A DNA stretch of 64,000 nt from Candidatus Amarobacter glycogenicus. GTDB lineage: Bacteria; Chloroflexota; Dehalococcoidia; Tepidiformales; Tepidiformaceae. The DNA lies in the NCBI GenBank assembly GCA_016719395.1, contig JADJZF010000003.1, positions 1-64,000 of the forward strand. Direction: 5' to 3'. The notes beneath the pieces were generated by a model. The model did not search any database and was not told the origin of the DNA. It saw only the letters and a list, made by a program, of their open reading frames with translations. This document shows positions 14,770-24,255 of this stretch, in pieces. Each line of letters begins with the position of its first letter. The first letter of the stretch is position 1. The position numbers and the translations under genes were made by a program.

Positions 14770-16536
14770 ATGAGCAACTCCTCCAAACAGCCTTTCGTCT
14801 CCCGGAATCCGGGGCGTGACGTGCAGCGCGTCGGGACCGCGCGCGTCCTCGGACAGGACCCGACGAAGATCTACGATCCCGTATGGGGCGTCATCGGCAA
14901 CCTGGGCGACAGCCAGTGCTACATCGGCGTCAACAGCAAGGTCGAAGCGGTCCACCAGGCAATGTCCGATCGGATTGCGAAAGACGACCTGGCCGTGCGG
15001 CTGATCGCGCCTGCATACACGATCGGCGTCTCCGATGGCCAGCTGAACGGCACGGACCGCATGCCCTATTCGCTCATCGGGCGCGAAGTGGTGCACGACT
15101 CGGTCACGCTGCATCTGAGCGCCAACGCGGTGAAGGGCGTGATCGCCGTCGTCGCCTGCGACAAGCCGCCGGTCGGGACGCTGGCAGCGGTGCTGGAGCA
15201 CAACGAGCCGGCCGTGCTGCTCTCGGATGGGTCGATCATGCCGGGACACGATCCCGAGACCGGCGAACGGATCGACCTCGTTTCGGCGTTCCAGGTGGCC
15301 GCCGACCCCAGCGACGAGAAGCGGACTCGCTATGCCATGTACGGCTGCCCCGGGTATGGCAGCTGTGCGGCGATGTACACCTACAACACGATGCAGTCGT
15401 TCATCGCCGTCCTCGGGATGGAACCGCTGAGCATGGTGGCGCCTACCGCCGAGGACCCGCGGCGCGTGCAGGAATTCCCGCAGCAGCTGGTCGACTGTCT
15501 GACGACGATGACCGAACGGGGCATCCGGCCCCGCGACATCGTGACGGCAGCCTCGTTGCGGAACGCCCTGACCGTCGCGATTGCGCTCGGCGGGTCGACG
15601 AACGTCGTGCTGCACAGCGTCGAAGTCGCGCGTGCAGCCGGCATCGACCTCTGGCGCGAGGTGATCACCGAGGCCGAGTTCAACGATCTCTCGCGGCGAG
15701 TCCCGGTTGTGGCCGATGTCAAGCCGTTCGGCCGCTTCTATATGGAGGACGTCGAAGACCGGGGCGGGCTCCAGGTCGTCGTGAAAGACCTGCTCGAGGC
15801 CGGGTTCCTCGAGGGAAGCTGCCTGACGTGCACGGGCGAGACGCTCGCAGAGCAGGTCGCGCGGCTCGCGCCGGATGCGCCCGACGAGGACGTGCTGCAT
15901 TCGGTGAAGACTCCGTACAAGCCGACGGGCGGCCTGCGTTTGCTCCACGGCAACATCGCACCGGGCGGCGGCGCCGTCATCAAGGTCGCCGGCGTTGAAG
16001 GCGGGCTCGAAGACGGGAAGTTCGTTGGCCGCGCGCGCGTTTTCAACAGCGAGGCGGCGCTCCTCGAGACATTGGGCACGGCTCCCGAGACCTTCCTCGA
16101 CCGCGACATGGTGGTGGTGCGCTATGAAGGGCCTCGCGGCGCCCCGGGGATGCCCGAAATGCTCGACCCCACCTCCCGGATCACGACGCTGTGCCGGCAG
16201 CAGGGCATCACGATCGCGCTAATGACCGACGGCCGGTTCTCCGGCGGCTCGGTCGGGCTCGTCATCGGACACGTTTCGCCCGAGGCAATCCAGGGCGGGC
16301 CGATCGCGCTCCTGCAGGATGGCGACACGATAACCATCGACATCAACCAGGACCGGATCGACTGCAAGGAGCTGGACGACCCGGCCGAGGCGAACCGGCG
16401 GGCGGCTGCCTGGCGGGAAGCCACCGAGCGCAACGGCGGCACCCATCCGGACGCCCGGCCGGTGTCGAACCGGCTACTTAAGCGGATGCGCACGGAGGCG
16501 CGATCGCCCCTCGAAGGCGCGGGATTCGGTGGCTGA
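14770..16536 (+). CDS. ilvD: dihydroxy-acid dehydratase / IlvD-Edd family dehydratase
   Basis: The 588-residue member of the IlvD/Edd superfamily catalyses dehydration of 2,3-dihydroxy acids, probably in valine/isoleucine synthesis. All three Fe-S cysteine regions are visible: GDSQCYIG, VVACDKPPVG and CPGYGSCAAMYTYNTM. The C-terminal TDGRFSGGSVGLVIGHVSPEA block also matches. ACDKPPVG and SCAAM differ somewhat from the textbook CDK...PG and ACGGM forms, so a sugar-acid dehydratase is an alternative. The start is uncertain: ATG 14749 is also in frame; 14770 is chosen because family similarity starts after it. Confidence 0.88.
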   Translation: MSNSSKQPFVSRNPGRDVQRVGTARVLGQDPTKIYDPVWGVIGNLGDSQCYIGVNSKVEAVHQAMSDRIAKDDLAVRLIAPAYTIGVSDGQLNGTDRMPYSLIGREVVHDSVTLHLSANAVKGVIAVVACDKPPVGTLAAVLEHNEPAVLLSDGSIMPGHDPETGERIDLVSAFQVAADPSDEKRTRYAMYGCPGYGSCAAMYTYNTMQSFIAVLGMEPLSMVAPTAEDPRRVQEFPQQLVDCLTTMTERGIRPRDIVTAASLRNALTVAIALGGSTNVVLHSVEVARAAGIDLWREVITEAEFNDLSRRVPVVADVKPFGRFYMEDVEDRGGLQVVVKDLLEAGFLEGSCLTCTGETLAEQVARLAPDAPDEDVLHSVKTPYKPTGGLRLLHGNIAPGGGAVIKVAGVEGGLEDGKFVGRARVFNSEAALLETLGTAPETFLDRDMVVVRYEGPRGAPGMPEMLDPTSRITTLCRQQGITIALMTDGRFSGGSVGLVIGHVSPEAIQGGPIALLQDGDTITIDINQDRIDCKELDDPAEANRRAAAWREATERNGGTHPDARPVSNRLLKRMRTEARSPLEGAGFGG

Positions 16537-16590
16537 GCCAGCCCTGTTCGCCGAGGCGAATGTGTCGCCACGCGCGGTGACGGGCCAGCC

Positions 16591-17172
16591 GTGACGGAGC
16601 AGCCCGACATCCCGCCTCCGTCGCCAGCCGGGCGGCCGACGCCGAAGCTTCCCTTCGAGCTTCAGTCGGATGAGGTCGTGCTGCTCTTCGCCCGGCGCCA
16701 TTGGCTGTTCTTCTACGGATACCTGGCCGTCGTCATCCTCTCGGGCATCGTGGGCACCATCGGGCTCGTGCTCCTTGTGCTCTCAACCGTCGGCTTCGAC
16801 GGACTCGCGGGGAAGGGTATCGCGGCGGCGCTGATTGCCTGGGCGGGCTACTGGGGCGTGAGGGGTTACTTCCACTGGTACCGGTACCAGAACGACATCT
16901 GGGCGGTAACGAACCAGCGGCTTGTGGACTCGATCAAGCGGCACTGGTTTCACCATGAGATGGCCTCGGCCGACCTGGTCGATGTCCAGGACATGCGCGT
17001 CGTCCGCGAAGGCATCCTCCACACAATGCTCAACTTCGGCGACGTGCGCTGCCAGACGGCCGGGGAGGTCCCCAACTTCGTGCTGGATGGCATACCCGAC
17101 CCGAAAAGGGTGCTGGCGGTGGTAGATGCCGCCCGCGACGCGGCCCGGCGCGCCTTGCGGGACACCATCTAA
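16591..17172 (+). CDS. bacterial PH-domain membrane protein
   Basis: The 193-residue protein (GTG start) has a proline-rich N-terminus and two membrane helices (near residues 40-70 and 75-92). A bacterial PH-like domain with IWAVTNQRLVDSIKR and VQDMRVVREGILHTMLNFGDV follows, matching YdbS/bPH2 proteins. These are linked to the cell envelope, but their role is undefined. It follows ilvD by 54 bases on the same strand. Confidence 0.8.
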   Translation: MTEQPDIPPPSPAGRPTPKLPFELQSDEVVLLFARRHWLFFYGYLAVVILSGIVGTIGLVLLVLSTVGFDGLAGKGIAAALIAWAGYWGVRGYFHWYRYQNDIWAVTNQRLVDSIKRHWFHHEMASADLVDVQDMRVVREGILHTMLNFGDVRCQTAGEVPNFVLDGIPDPKRVLAVVDAARDAARRALRDTI

Positions 17173-17228
17173 CGGGTTTTTACACAATCTTGCATGACCG
17201 GGAGTCTGCGACGGGCTACCGTGACCCA

Positions 17229-18217
17229 ATGCTGACGCGGCGGCGTTTCATCGCCGGAGCATCCGGAGTTGTCGTCCTGGGGACCCTCGGGCGCAGCCGG
17301 GTTCGCCTCGCCCTCGGCGAAGGCGGTTCGCCGGCGGGCACGCCGGTGAGGGCGGCTGAATCGGGACTCCCGTATCGCCTGCTCGCGCCGAACATCAGCA
17401 ACGACGGGCTCTTTCCAACGATTTCGGTCTCGCAGTTCAGCCCGTACCAGGGTGGAGCGATCCTCGTGAGTGCCATCAACGCAGTCGCTGGGAGCGCCCA
17501 TGTGTTCGGACGGCAGTACACGCTTGCGATGGGACCGGAAGGGCTTTCCGGGTTTGTCGGCTTCGGGACGGAAGACCCGGCCGGACCGGCCAAGCTATCG
17601 GTCCATGTCGTCGGCACGTTGGAGGAACAGCTCGACTATTCGTACGACCTCACCGTGCGCAAAACACAGTGGACGTTCGACGATATTTATCTGCCTCCAG
17701 CCCCACCGCCCGACCCGAACGCCCCACCACCTCCGCCACCGCCTCCCGACGAGACGCAGCGGTTGAAGGATCTCTATGCGATCGTCACCACGCGCCAGTG
17801 GGAGGGTTCTTGGCAGATCCCCTCGAACTCGGCGGGGACGTCTGGGTAAGCGGCTACTTCGGAGAAGAGCGGTCGTTCAACGGCGGGCCCCGCGGCGGGC
17901 ATCATGGCGGGACGGATATCGCGGCGCCCGCAGGCACGCCAATTCGCGCGACAAACCGTGGCATCGTCGTCTTCGCGGAAGAAGGGCTCTATCGCGGAAA
18001 CCTCGTGGTCATCGACCATGGCGCGGGGGTTCTCAGCAGTTACGGCCATCAGTCGGCGCTACGCGTAACGGTCGGTGACACGGTGGAGCGGGGAGATGTT
18101 GTCGGGCTGGTAGGTTCCACCGGCCTTTCGAGCGGACCGCACCTGCACTGGGAGATGGCGGTGGGCGGCGTGCTCGTGGATGGGCTGCGCTGGCTGGACG
18201 GGACACAGGGCTTTTAG
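17229..18217 (+). CDS. Tat-exported M23 family metallopeptidase, one frameshift
   Basis: The N-terminal half begins MLTRRRFIAGASG, a twin-arginine signal. An Ig-like domain follows, then a proline-rich linker (PPAPPPDPNAPPPPPPPP). The C-terminal half, in another frame, is a LytM/M23 domain with FNGGPRGGHHGGTDIAAP (first metal His/Asp) and GPHLHWEM (HxH motif). The frame changes near 17815-17822 in GATCCCCTCG: one extra C would join QIP to LELGGDVW. M23 enzymes cleave peptidoglycan cross-bridges; the protein would act outside the membrane. The single homopolymer indel suggests a sequence error, so it is listed as one gene. Confidence 0.8.
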
Positions 18218-18380
18218 GCGGAGCGGATCGGCACGCCGCTTCTTTCCTTCCCAGCCGTTCGCCTTGCCCTCCCAACGCGGCAATGGCAACCTTTCCTCTG
18301 GAAGTTAGGACAGGCGTGGGACCGCCTCTCCGTTCGAGCACGTACTGGCGCCTCCGCCGGAAAGGCACAGCACTCCCCCG

Positions 18381-19322
18381 ATGGTTTTCGCACGACGGCT
18401 GGCGGTCGTTACCGCCCTTTCGACACTCGTCCTCGTGGGCGTTGGCGTGCTGGTGCGCGCGACCGGTTCGGGCCTCGGTTGTCCCGATTGGCCACTCTGC
18501 CACGGCGGGGCCGTGCCACCCAGCCACCAGGAATCATGGATCGAGTTCTCGCACCGCTTCGTCGCGATGCTGGTGGGTTTCCTGGTCATCGGGGTAGCGA
18601 TTTGCGCATGGAAGTTTTACCGGCATGTGCCATTCATCGTCTGGGTCGCCACGCTGACGGTCCCGCTTGTTGGGCTGCAGGGCCTCCTGGGCGCGATCAC
18701 GGTCGTCCGCGAACTCCCGCCAGAAATCGTCGCGACGCACCTGCTCACCGCCATGATCGTGCTGAGTTGCGAGATCGCTGTGGCGATCGCCATGTACGTG
18801 GAGGATCCAGCGACGCAGGGCGCCAGTCTCGGCAGCCGGCCCGGAGCGAGCGCCATCGGAAAGCTTGCGCTCGTTTCCATCGTTTGGATGGCGTTCGTGC
18901 TCTGGATTGGCGGATACATGACGGAGAGTGGCGCGGCGACTTCTTGCGAAGGCTGGCCCCTCTGCAATGGCTCCATCCTTCCCGCCTCCGATGACCACGA
19001 GGTCGTCCACATGGCACACCGGTACCTCGCAGGAGCGTTTGCGTTCTTGATCGTGCCGCTGGTGGTCACCGCCTGGCGCAGGCGGGAGGAAGTCCGGTGG
19101 GCTGGAGCGGTCGCGGCTCTCGCAGGCGTGCTTTACACGGCGCAGGTGATCGTCGGCGCCCTGAACGTCTGGTACACCTTCCCGGACCCGCTGACGATTT
19201 CGCATACCGTGATCGCGGCATCGATCTGGTTTACGCTCTCAGGCGCGGTTGCGCTGGCGTATTACTCGCCGGCTGTCGCCCGCGTCCCCACGCCCCTAAC
19301 GAAAGCCGGAGCGCCCGCATGA
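18381..19322 (+). CDS. ctaA: heme A synthase (CtaA/COX15)
   Basis: The 313-residue, eight-helix membrane enzyme oxidises heme O to heme A for aa3-type cytochrome oxidase. The loop cysteine pairs are visible: GLGCPDWPLCHG near residues 32-43 and TSCEGWPLCNG near 190. The heme-ligand histidines lie in EFSHRFVAM, VATHLLTA, HMAHRYLAG and ISHTVIAAS. The duplicated four-helix layout and length fit COX15 of Bacteria. Its TGA overlaps the ATG of ctaB. Confidence 0.94.
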   Translation: MVFARRLAVVTALSTLVLVGVGVLVRATGSGLGCPDWPLCHGGAVPPSHQESWIEFSHRFVAMLVGFLVIGVAICAWKFYRHVPFIVWVATLTVPLVGLQGLLGAITVVRELPPEIVATHLLTAMIVLSCEIAVAIAMYVEDPATQGASLGSRPGASAIGKLALVSIVWMAFVLWIGGYMTESGAATSCEGWPLCNGSILPASDDHEVVHMAHRYLAGAFAFLIVPLVVTAWRRREEVRWAGAVAALAGVLYTAQVIVGALNVWYTFPDPLTISHTVIAASIWFTLSGAVALAYYSPAVARVPTPLTKAGAPA

Positions 19323-20221
19323 CCGCTGAAGCCATGGCCATTGCCCGGCCCGACATCGGCACGACTATCCGCAACTACATCTCGCTCACGAAGCCGATGA
19401 TCATCGCCCTGCTGTTGATCACGACCGTGCCGGCGATGGTCGTGGCCGAGCGAGGTTGGCCGTCGTCCTGGCTGGTGCTGGCAACACTGATCGGAGGTTC
19501 GCTCTCCGCGGGCGGGGCGAACGCGATCAACTGCTGGTACGACCGGGATATCGACGGCGTGATGCGCCGCACGCAATCTCGCCCGCTGGTTACCGGTGAA
19601 ATCGAACCGCTTCACGGCCTCATCTTTGGGATCGCCCTCGGGGCGTTCGCATTCGGCTTTCTCTGGGTTACCACGACGCCCATGGCGGCGGCACTCGCCC
19701 TGGCCGCACTGCTTTTCTATGTTTTTATTTACACCGTTTGGCTGAAGCGCCGGACGCCCCAGAACATCGTCATCGGAGGCGCCGCCGGCGCTTTCCCGCC
19801 GATGGTCGGTTGGGCGGCCGTCACCGGTGAGATGTCGGTGGCCGCATGGATGATGTTCGCCATCATCTTCTTCTGGACGCCGCCGCACTTCTGGGCACTC
19901 GCGCTACGGCTCGAAGGCGACTACGCAGAAGCAGGGGTGCCGATGCTGCCGGTGACCAACGGCGCAGGCTACACGCGCACGCAGATCCTGCGATACAGCG
20001 TTGTGCTTGTCGTTGTCTCGCTCCTGCTTGGCCCTGCGGGCGACCTGAGCTTCATCTACTACGCGACGGCCCTTGCGACCGGCGCAGCCTTCGTGGCGAT
20101 GGCCGCCAGGCTCTGGCGAAAGCCCGCAAGCACGCGACCCATCGACCTGTACAAGTATTCGCTGCTCTACCTGGCATTGTTGTTCGTGGCGATGGGCGTA
20201 GACGCGGCCGTGCTCGGTTAG
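19319..20221 (+). CDS. ctaB: protoheme IX farnesyltransferase (heme O synthase, CtaB/COX10)
   Basis: The 300-residue UbiA-family prenyltransferase adds farnesyl to protoheme IX to give heme O, the substrate of CtaA. The first Asp-rich motif is NCWYDRDIDGVMRRTQSRPL near residue 67, and the second region includes WTPPHFWALAL near 187. Nine hydrophobic segments are apparent. The start at 19319 overlaps the ctaA stop (ATGA), a typical coupled pair, and supports an aerobic respiratory chain ending in an aa3 oxidase. Confidence 0.95.
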   Translation: MTAEAMAIARPDIGTTIRNYISLTKPMIIALLLITTVPAMVVAERGWPSSWLVLATLIGGSLSAGGANAINCWYDRDIDGVMRRTQSRPLVTGEIEPLHGLIFGIALGAFAFGFLWVTTTPMAAALALAALLFYVFIYTVWLKRRTPQNIVIGGAAGAFPPMVGWAAVTGEMSVAAWMMFAIIFFWTPPHFWALALRLEGDYAEAGVPMLPVTNGAGYTRTQILRYSVVLVVVSLLLGPAGDLSFIYYATALATGAAFVAMAARLWRKPASTRPIDLYKYSLLYLALLFVAMGVDAAVLG

Positions 20222-20273
20222 GGACCTTGCCACACCAGACTGGCGAGAGGCCGCGGGCCGAGTGGACGGTTTC

Positions 20274-20302
20274 TTGACAGGGTTTATACCCCGTCCTATA
20301 AC
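20274..20302 (+). promoter_or_regulatory. sigma-70-type promoter upstream of the cupredoxin gene
   Basis: A consensus -35 hexamer TTGACA (20274-20279) is followed after exactly 17 bases by TATAAC (20297-20302), one mismatch from TATAAT. It lies about 150 bases before the cupredoxin gene start and leaves a leader of roughly 140 bases. It is the cleanest promoter I can see in the window. Confidence 0.7.
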
Positions 20303-20451
20303 TCCGATTGCGACGCCGTTCACAATCGGGATTGAGCCGCCCCTATCGGCGCGCGGGCGTCTCACCGGTGCTTCGTCGACGCTGCCGGGCTGGCGTTGTT
20401 TACTACGCTAATACACCGTCAAATTGGGCCTTCGAGGAGACACGCGACCCG

Positions 20452-21552
20452 ATGGATCATTCAGATAACGGACACGCCACCCACGGCGACAGCTCCCAAG
20501 CCGACTCCACGCTCTGGCCGGTCGCGGCGGGCATCGGAGCACTGCTGCTCGGTGCAGCCTTGCTGTTCTACACGCGGGACCAGGATGCGGCCTTCGCGGC
20601 GCCACTGCTCGGCGCGGCGATCGTCGTTGCGCTGTTCGCGATGGTTGGCTGGGTCTGGGACGATCGGCGGACGAAGCAGCGAGCTGCTTCGGGCGCGGCA
20701 CTGGGTGAGGCCCGCTACACGCAGGTAGTCACTTTCGCGATCGCGGAGGACCAATACGAGGCATCCCGGGCCACGGACGGAATCGTGAGCCAGCTTGAAG
20801 ACACGAATAACCAGCTTCGCGGGCTTAAGGGGTTCCAGGATCTCCGGGTCATCGTCTCGGCTTCGGGCACTGGCCCGTCCCAGGCACTCGTGGAGACAAC
20901 GTGGGCCGACCGCGAAGGCCTGGCGACCTATGAGGAGACCCGCGCGACCCTGCTCGACTTGCTGGCGAAGAGCGAACAGCAGGTTGTCCCGGGGTCGGTG
21001 CAGGTTTTCGACATGGAAGTCGTCCGCGACACGAAGGAAGTCGCAGTCCGCTTCGGCACGGCAGCGATTGTGAGCACGTTCGGCGCGGTGATCCTGGGCG
21101 GGTTCATGATCGGCGCGGGAGTTGGTCTCTTCTCTGATGGCGGCTCGGGAGGCGGCGGGGTGCCAACCGCGGCTCCCCCGTCTGACACGATCGTTGCGAA
21201 GAACACGAAGTTCACCACGGGAACGACGATCGTCGCTCCCCCGAACACGGCGATCACCTTGAAGTTCGATGACCGGGACGAGACGCCGCCGCACAACGTG
21301 CAGATCTTCGCAGGGGGTCAGACCTCTGGCCCACTGCTCAAGGGTTGCACTGCGGGTTGCGCGAGCGATGACGTGACCACGGAACTCAAGGGCGGAATCC
21401 GCATCGATACTTTCACGTTCACAACGCCGGCGGCGGGCGAGTACGCCTTCAACTGCCTGGCACACCCGACGCAGATGATCGGTAAGCTCGTGATCCAGGA
21501 AGGTGCGCCGGTCCCCGGCGCGGCAGCCCCGGCAGCGGCAGCAGCACCGTAA
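20452..21552 (+). CDS. membrane protein with C-terminal cupredoxin domain, oxidase-associated
   Basis: The 366-residue protein combines three parts. A His-rich N-terminus is followed by two membrane helices (about residues 21-40 and 46-69), resembling small oxidase subunit IV-like proteins. Next comes a soluble region of about 100 residues with an ABM-like dimeric barrel pattern. After a third helix (about 200-228) and a Gly-rich linker, a periplasmic cupredoxin domain completes it, with copper ligands in PPHNVQIF and FNCLAHPTQMIG (His, Cys, His, Met). An Ala/Pro tail ends it. The start is set by GGAGA upstream. Its position after ctaAB suggests delivery of electrons or copper to the terminal oxidase (inference). 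Confidence 0.75.
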   Translation: MDHSDNGHATHGDSSQADSTLWPVAAGIGALLLGAALLFYTRDQDAAFAAPLLGAAIVVALFAMVGWVWDDRRTKQRAASGAALGEARYTQVVTFAIAEDQYEASRATDGIVSQLEDTNNQLRGLKGFQDLRVIVSASGTGPSQALVETTWADREGLATYEETRATLLDLLAKSEQQVVPGSVQVFDMEVVRDTKEVAVRFGTAAIVSTFGAVILGGFMIGAGVGLFSDGGSGGGGVPTAAPPSDTIVAKNTKFTTGTTIVAPPNTAITLKFDDRDETPPHNVQIFAGGQTSGPLLKGCTAGCASDDVTTELKGGIRIDTFTFTTPAAGEYAFNCLAHPTQMIGKLVIQEGAPVPGAAAPAAAAAP

Positions 21553-21582
21553 GGTCGTTCGCCGCCGTCAGAGCAACGTCGA

Positions 21583-21613
21583 GAGCCCCGGCAGGACAAT
21601 CCTGCCGGGGCTC
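21583..21613. terminator. strong hairpin terminator between convergent genes
   Basis: A perfect 14-base-pair stem (GAGCCCCGGCAGGA with its complement) surrounds the loop CAA. It lies 30 bases after the cupredoxin gene and 33 bases before the stop of the convergent CoA-transferase gene. There is no long T-tract; it may act in both directions. Confidence 0.7.
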
Positions 21614-21645
21614 GCTCGTTGTCTCACCCCGGTGGGGGTGTCGCG

Positions 21646-22938
21646 TTACTCCATCACTCCGCTCGCCATGAGCTCGACGAACTCGTCGTCTGAAACGCCG
21701 ATGAGGTCCTTGTAGACGTACTCATTGTCTTCGCCGAGCATCGGGGCGGCCTTCGTGAGCTCGCCCGGTGTCTCCGAAAGCCGGAATGCCGGTGCGTCGT
21801 AGGTGCGCAATCCCATGTACGGGTGTTCGAGCTTCCAATAGTGGTGACGGTGCGCGAGCTGGGGGTCGGCGTGCATCTCTTCGGCTGATTGGACGATGCC
21901 GCAGGGGACGCCGAAAGACTGGAACAGTTCCACCACCTGCCTCGTAGTGAACTTGCGCACCGGTGGGCCTTCCACGCCTTCCTCAGTCTGGAATTCTTCT
22001 TCCGTCTCCGCCCTGGTGTAGTCCTCGAACCAGTAGCCGAGGTGCCGGTCGATTTCCTTCTGTTCGTTGAGGCGTTGCCAGCGGCGGCGCATGCGATCCA
22101 TGTCGCACCACTCGGGGCGGCCGAGAGCGGCCTTCAGGCCCTCCCAGTGCTTTTCTGTTGCACAGGCGACGGCCACCCAGCGACCATCGCGGCAGCGGTA
22201 GGCGTTGTGGGGGGCGGCTTCTATGTCGTGGTTACCGAGGCGAATCTGTTCGTGCCCGTTTGCGGTCCAATCCAGGATCGCCGTGCCGAGCCCGTGGACA
22301 CCGGCTTCGAGCTGGCTGAAGTCGATGAACTGACCCTTTCCGGTCCGGCGCCGGTAGTCCAACGCGGCGATCACGGCGACGGCCGCGAAGTGCGGCACCA
22401 GGAAATCGGTGTAGGCGATTCCGGTGCCAATCGGAGGGCCGTCTTCCCATCCGGTGAGGTGGTTGAAGCCGGACGCCGCCTGAAGCACATGGCCGTAGCC
22501 CATGTAGTTCGCCCACGGCCCCGTCTGGCCATAGAGCGGCATCGAGACCATCAACAGGTCGTCCCGGCCCGCGCTGAGGCTCTCGTAGTCGAAACCGAAC
22601 CGGGCCATCGTCCCCGGCGTGTAAGACTCGGTCACGACATCGCACTTCGCCACCAGCCGCCTGACGAGCTCCGGGCCGCGCGGGTGCTTGAAATTCACCG
22701 ACATGCAGAGCTTGGAGGAATTGAAGTTGGCGTAGTAACCGGAGCCATCGATGTTCGGCGTGTCGTTCACGAAGGGACCCACGCGGCGAAGCGCCTCGGG
22801 GTAGGTGCTCGACTCAATTCGAATGACTTCGGCGCCGTGGTCGGCCAGGTACTTCGAGACGGTTGGGCCAACGCCCACCCATGCGAAATCGGCGACGCGC
22901 AGGCCTTCAAAAGGCTTCTTTCGTGCTTGCTGGGCCAT
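21646..22938 (-). CDS. CaiB/BaiF (class III) CoA-transferase, copy 1
   Basis: The 430-residue class III CoA-transferase moves CoA between carboxylic acids through an enzyme-bound aspartyl-CoA. The N-terminus has LRVADFAWVGVGPTVSKYLADHGAEVIRIE. The active-site aspartate segment is IDFSQLEAG near residue 200, and the C-terminal GVPCGIVQSAEE region is also typical. Its ATG lies 2 bases after the stop of the second copy, so both are made from one transcript and may form a heteromer. The substrate is unknown; the chromosome also carries SCP-x thiolase and hydratase genes in this window. Confidence 0.9.
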   Translation of the reverse strand: MAQQARKKPFEGLRVADFAWVGVGPTVSKYLADHGAEVIRIESSTYPEALRRVGPFVNDTPNIDGSGYYANFNSSKLCMSVNFKHPRGPELVRRLVAKCDVVTESYTPGTMARFGFDYESLSAGRDDLLMVSMPLYGQTGPWANYMGYGHVLQAASGFNHLTGWEDGPPIGTGIAYTDFLVPHFAAVAVIAALDYRRRTGKGQFIDFSQLEAGVHGLGTAILDWTANGHEQIRLGNHDIEAAPHNAYRCRDGRWVAVACATEKHWEGLKAALGRPEWCDMDRMRRRWQRLNEQKEIDRHLGYWFEDYTRAETEEEFQTEEGVEGPPVRKFTTRQVVELFQSFGVPCGIVQSAEEMHADPQLAHRHHYWKLEHPYMGLRTYDAPAFRLSETPGELTKAAPMLGEDNEYVYKDLIGVSDDEFVELMASGVME

Positions 22939-22940
22939 CG

Positions 22941-24224
22941 CTACACCACCATCTTCAGCTTCAATCGGCGAAGCTCCGCAGCGTCGATACCGAGCAGGCC
23001 GGAGTAGACCTGTTCGTTATGTTCGCCGATGTGAGGAGCGCGTCCACGCTGCCGCCACGGTGTTTCGCTGAGCCTGTAGGGCGCGCCGGGATAGATGAAG
23101 GACTCGCCGATGTCGTCGTGGGCGACACGCACCCAGTATTCGCGGTCGGCGAGTTGCCTGCTTTCGACGATTTCGCCGGGACTGAAGACAGGCGCCCAGC
23201 CGAGACCACGGTTCTGGGCTTCGGCGACGAGCGCCTCTTTCTTCCTCGGTGTGCAGAAGAGCGACAGCGTCTCTTCGACATAGGCACGCTCCTCGGCGGC
23301 GAGGGGCTCCATCGCCGTGAGTTTCTTGCGCCAGGCCGGCAGGGCCAGGTCCCGGGCTTCGCCAGACTCGGCGAGCCAATCGATAGCGGCATCCGCCCGC
23401 AGCCCGATGAGCCCGCCGACAGCCAGGGCGGTGATCCAACCGTCCGCGGTTTCGAAGAGATACCTGCCGCTGCGGACGCCAGCTGTCTGGCGGCCGACGC
23501 CGGGACCGTAGGTGTTGACATGGCGGATGTCCCAGGTCTGTTGGGCGTGATCCATGGCGTTGGCCATGGCCTCCTGCATGGAAACGTCCACGTGCTGTCC
23601 GACGCCCGCGTTCACGGCGCGAGCATACAGAGCGACCATCGCGCCGGTTGCCGCCTGGGCATTCACCTGGGCGAATGCCTGGGGAGCGGTCGTCCGGACG
23701 GGTCCGTGCTCGTCGTCGCCGTTCAGGTGCATGTGGCCGCCCATCGCGGAGGCGACGATGTCGGTCGCCGCCCAGTTCGCGTAGGGGCCCGTCTGGCCGA
23801 AATTCGTGATGCTCACGAGGATAGCGGCCGGGTTCGCGGCGGACACACTGGCGTAATCCAGTCCCAGTGCCGCCGACTCCCCGGGGGCGCGCGTCTCGAC
23901 GATGATGTCAGCCGAGGCGATGAGCTTCCGGAGGATCTCGCGCCCGGCTTCGAGCCTGAGTTGGAGGGTGATCGAACGTTTTCCGGCGTTCATCGCCCAC
24001 CAGTAGAGGCTGGTGTTCGGGCCCTGCTCGCCTTTGAAAAACGGCCCGTTCGCACGGGTTGGGTCGCCCTCCCGCGGCGGTTCTATCTTGATGACGTCGG
24101 CGCCAAGTTCAGCGAGTAACCGGGCACACAGTTGTCCCTTCTCGTCGGCCAAATCGAGCACACGGTAACCCGTAAGTGGTCCGTCTCCGTGCTCGAGCGG
24201 GACGGGCGGGCTTTCTTGCGTCAT
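22941..24224 (-). CDS. CaiB/BaiF (class III) CoA-transferase, copy 2
   Basis: This 427-residue paralogue of the next gene has YRVLDLADEKGQLCARLLAELGADVIKIE, NAGKRSITL and the catalytic aspartate in HVDVSMQEAMAN near residue 200. The two are clearly diverged (different N-termini and lengths) rather than a recent duplication. The start at 24224 gives the family N-terminus. It is preceded by hflX with a 31-base gap on the same strand. Confidence 0.9.
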   Translation of the reverse strand: MTQESPPVPLEHGDGPLTGYRVLDLADEKGQLCARLLAELGADVIKIEPPREGDPTRANGPFFKGEQGPNTSLYWWAMNAGKRSITLQLRLEAGREILRKLIASADIIVETRAPGESAALGLDYASVSAANPAAILVSITNFGQTGPYANWAATDIVASAMGGHMHLNGDDEHGPVRTTAPQAFAQVNAQAATGAMVALYARAVNAGVGQHVDVSMQEAMANAMDHAQQTWDIRHVNTYGPGVGRQTAGVRSGRYLFETADGWITALAVGGLIGLRADAAIDWLAESGEARDLALPAWRKKLTAMEPLAAEERAYVEETLSLFCTPRKKEALVAEAQNRGLGWAPVFSPGEIVESRQLADREYWVRVAHDDIGESFIYPGAPYRLSETPWRQRGRAPHIGEHNEQVYSGLLGIDAAELRRLKLKMVV

Positions 24225-24255
24225 AGGGGTGTTGTACCGGTTCGTCCGGCGCCGT

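Noticed and set aside
20461..21465. Long minus-strand open frame across the cupredoxin gene
   Set aside because: The plus-strand product has copper-ligand motifs, helices, a ribosome site and a promoter; the minus frame has none.
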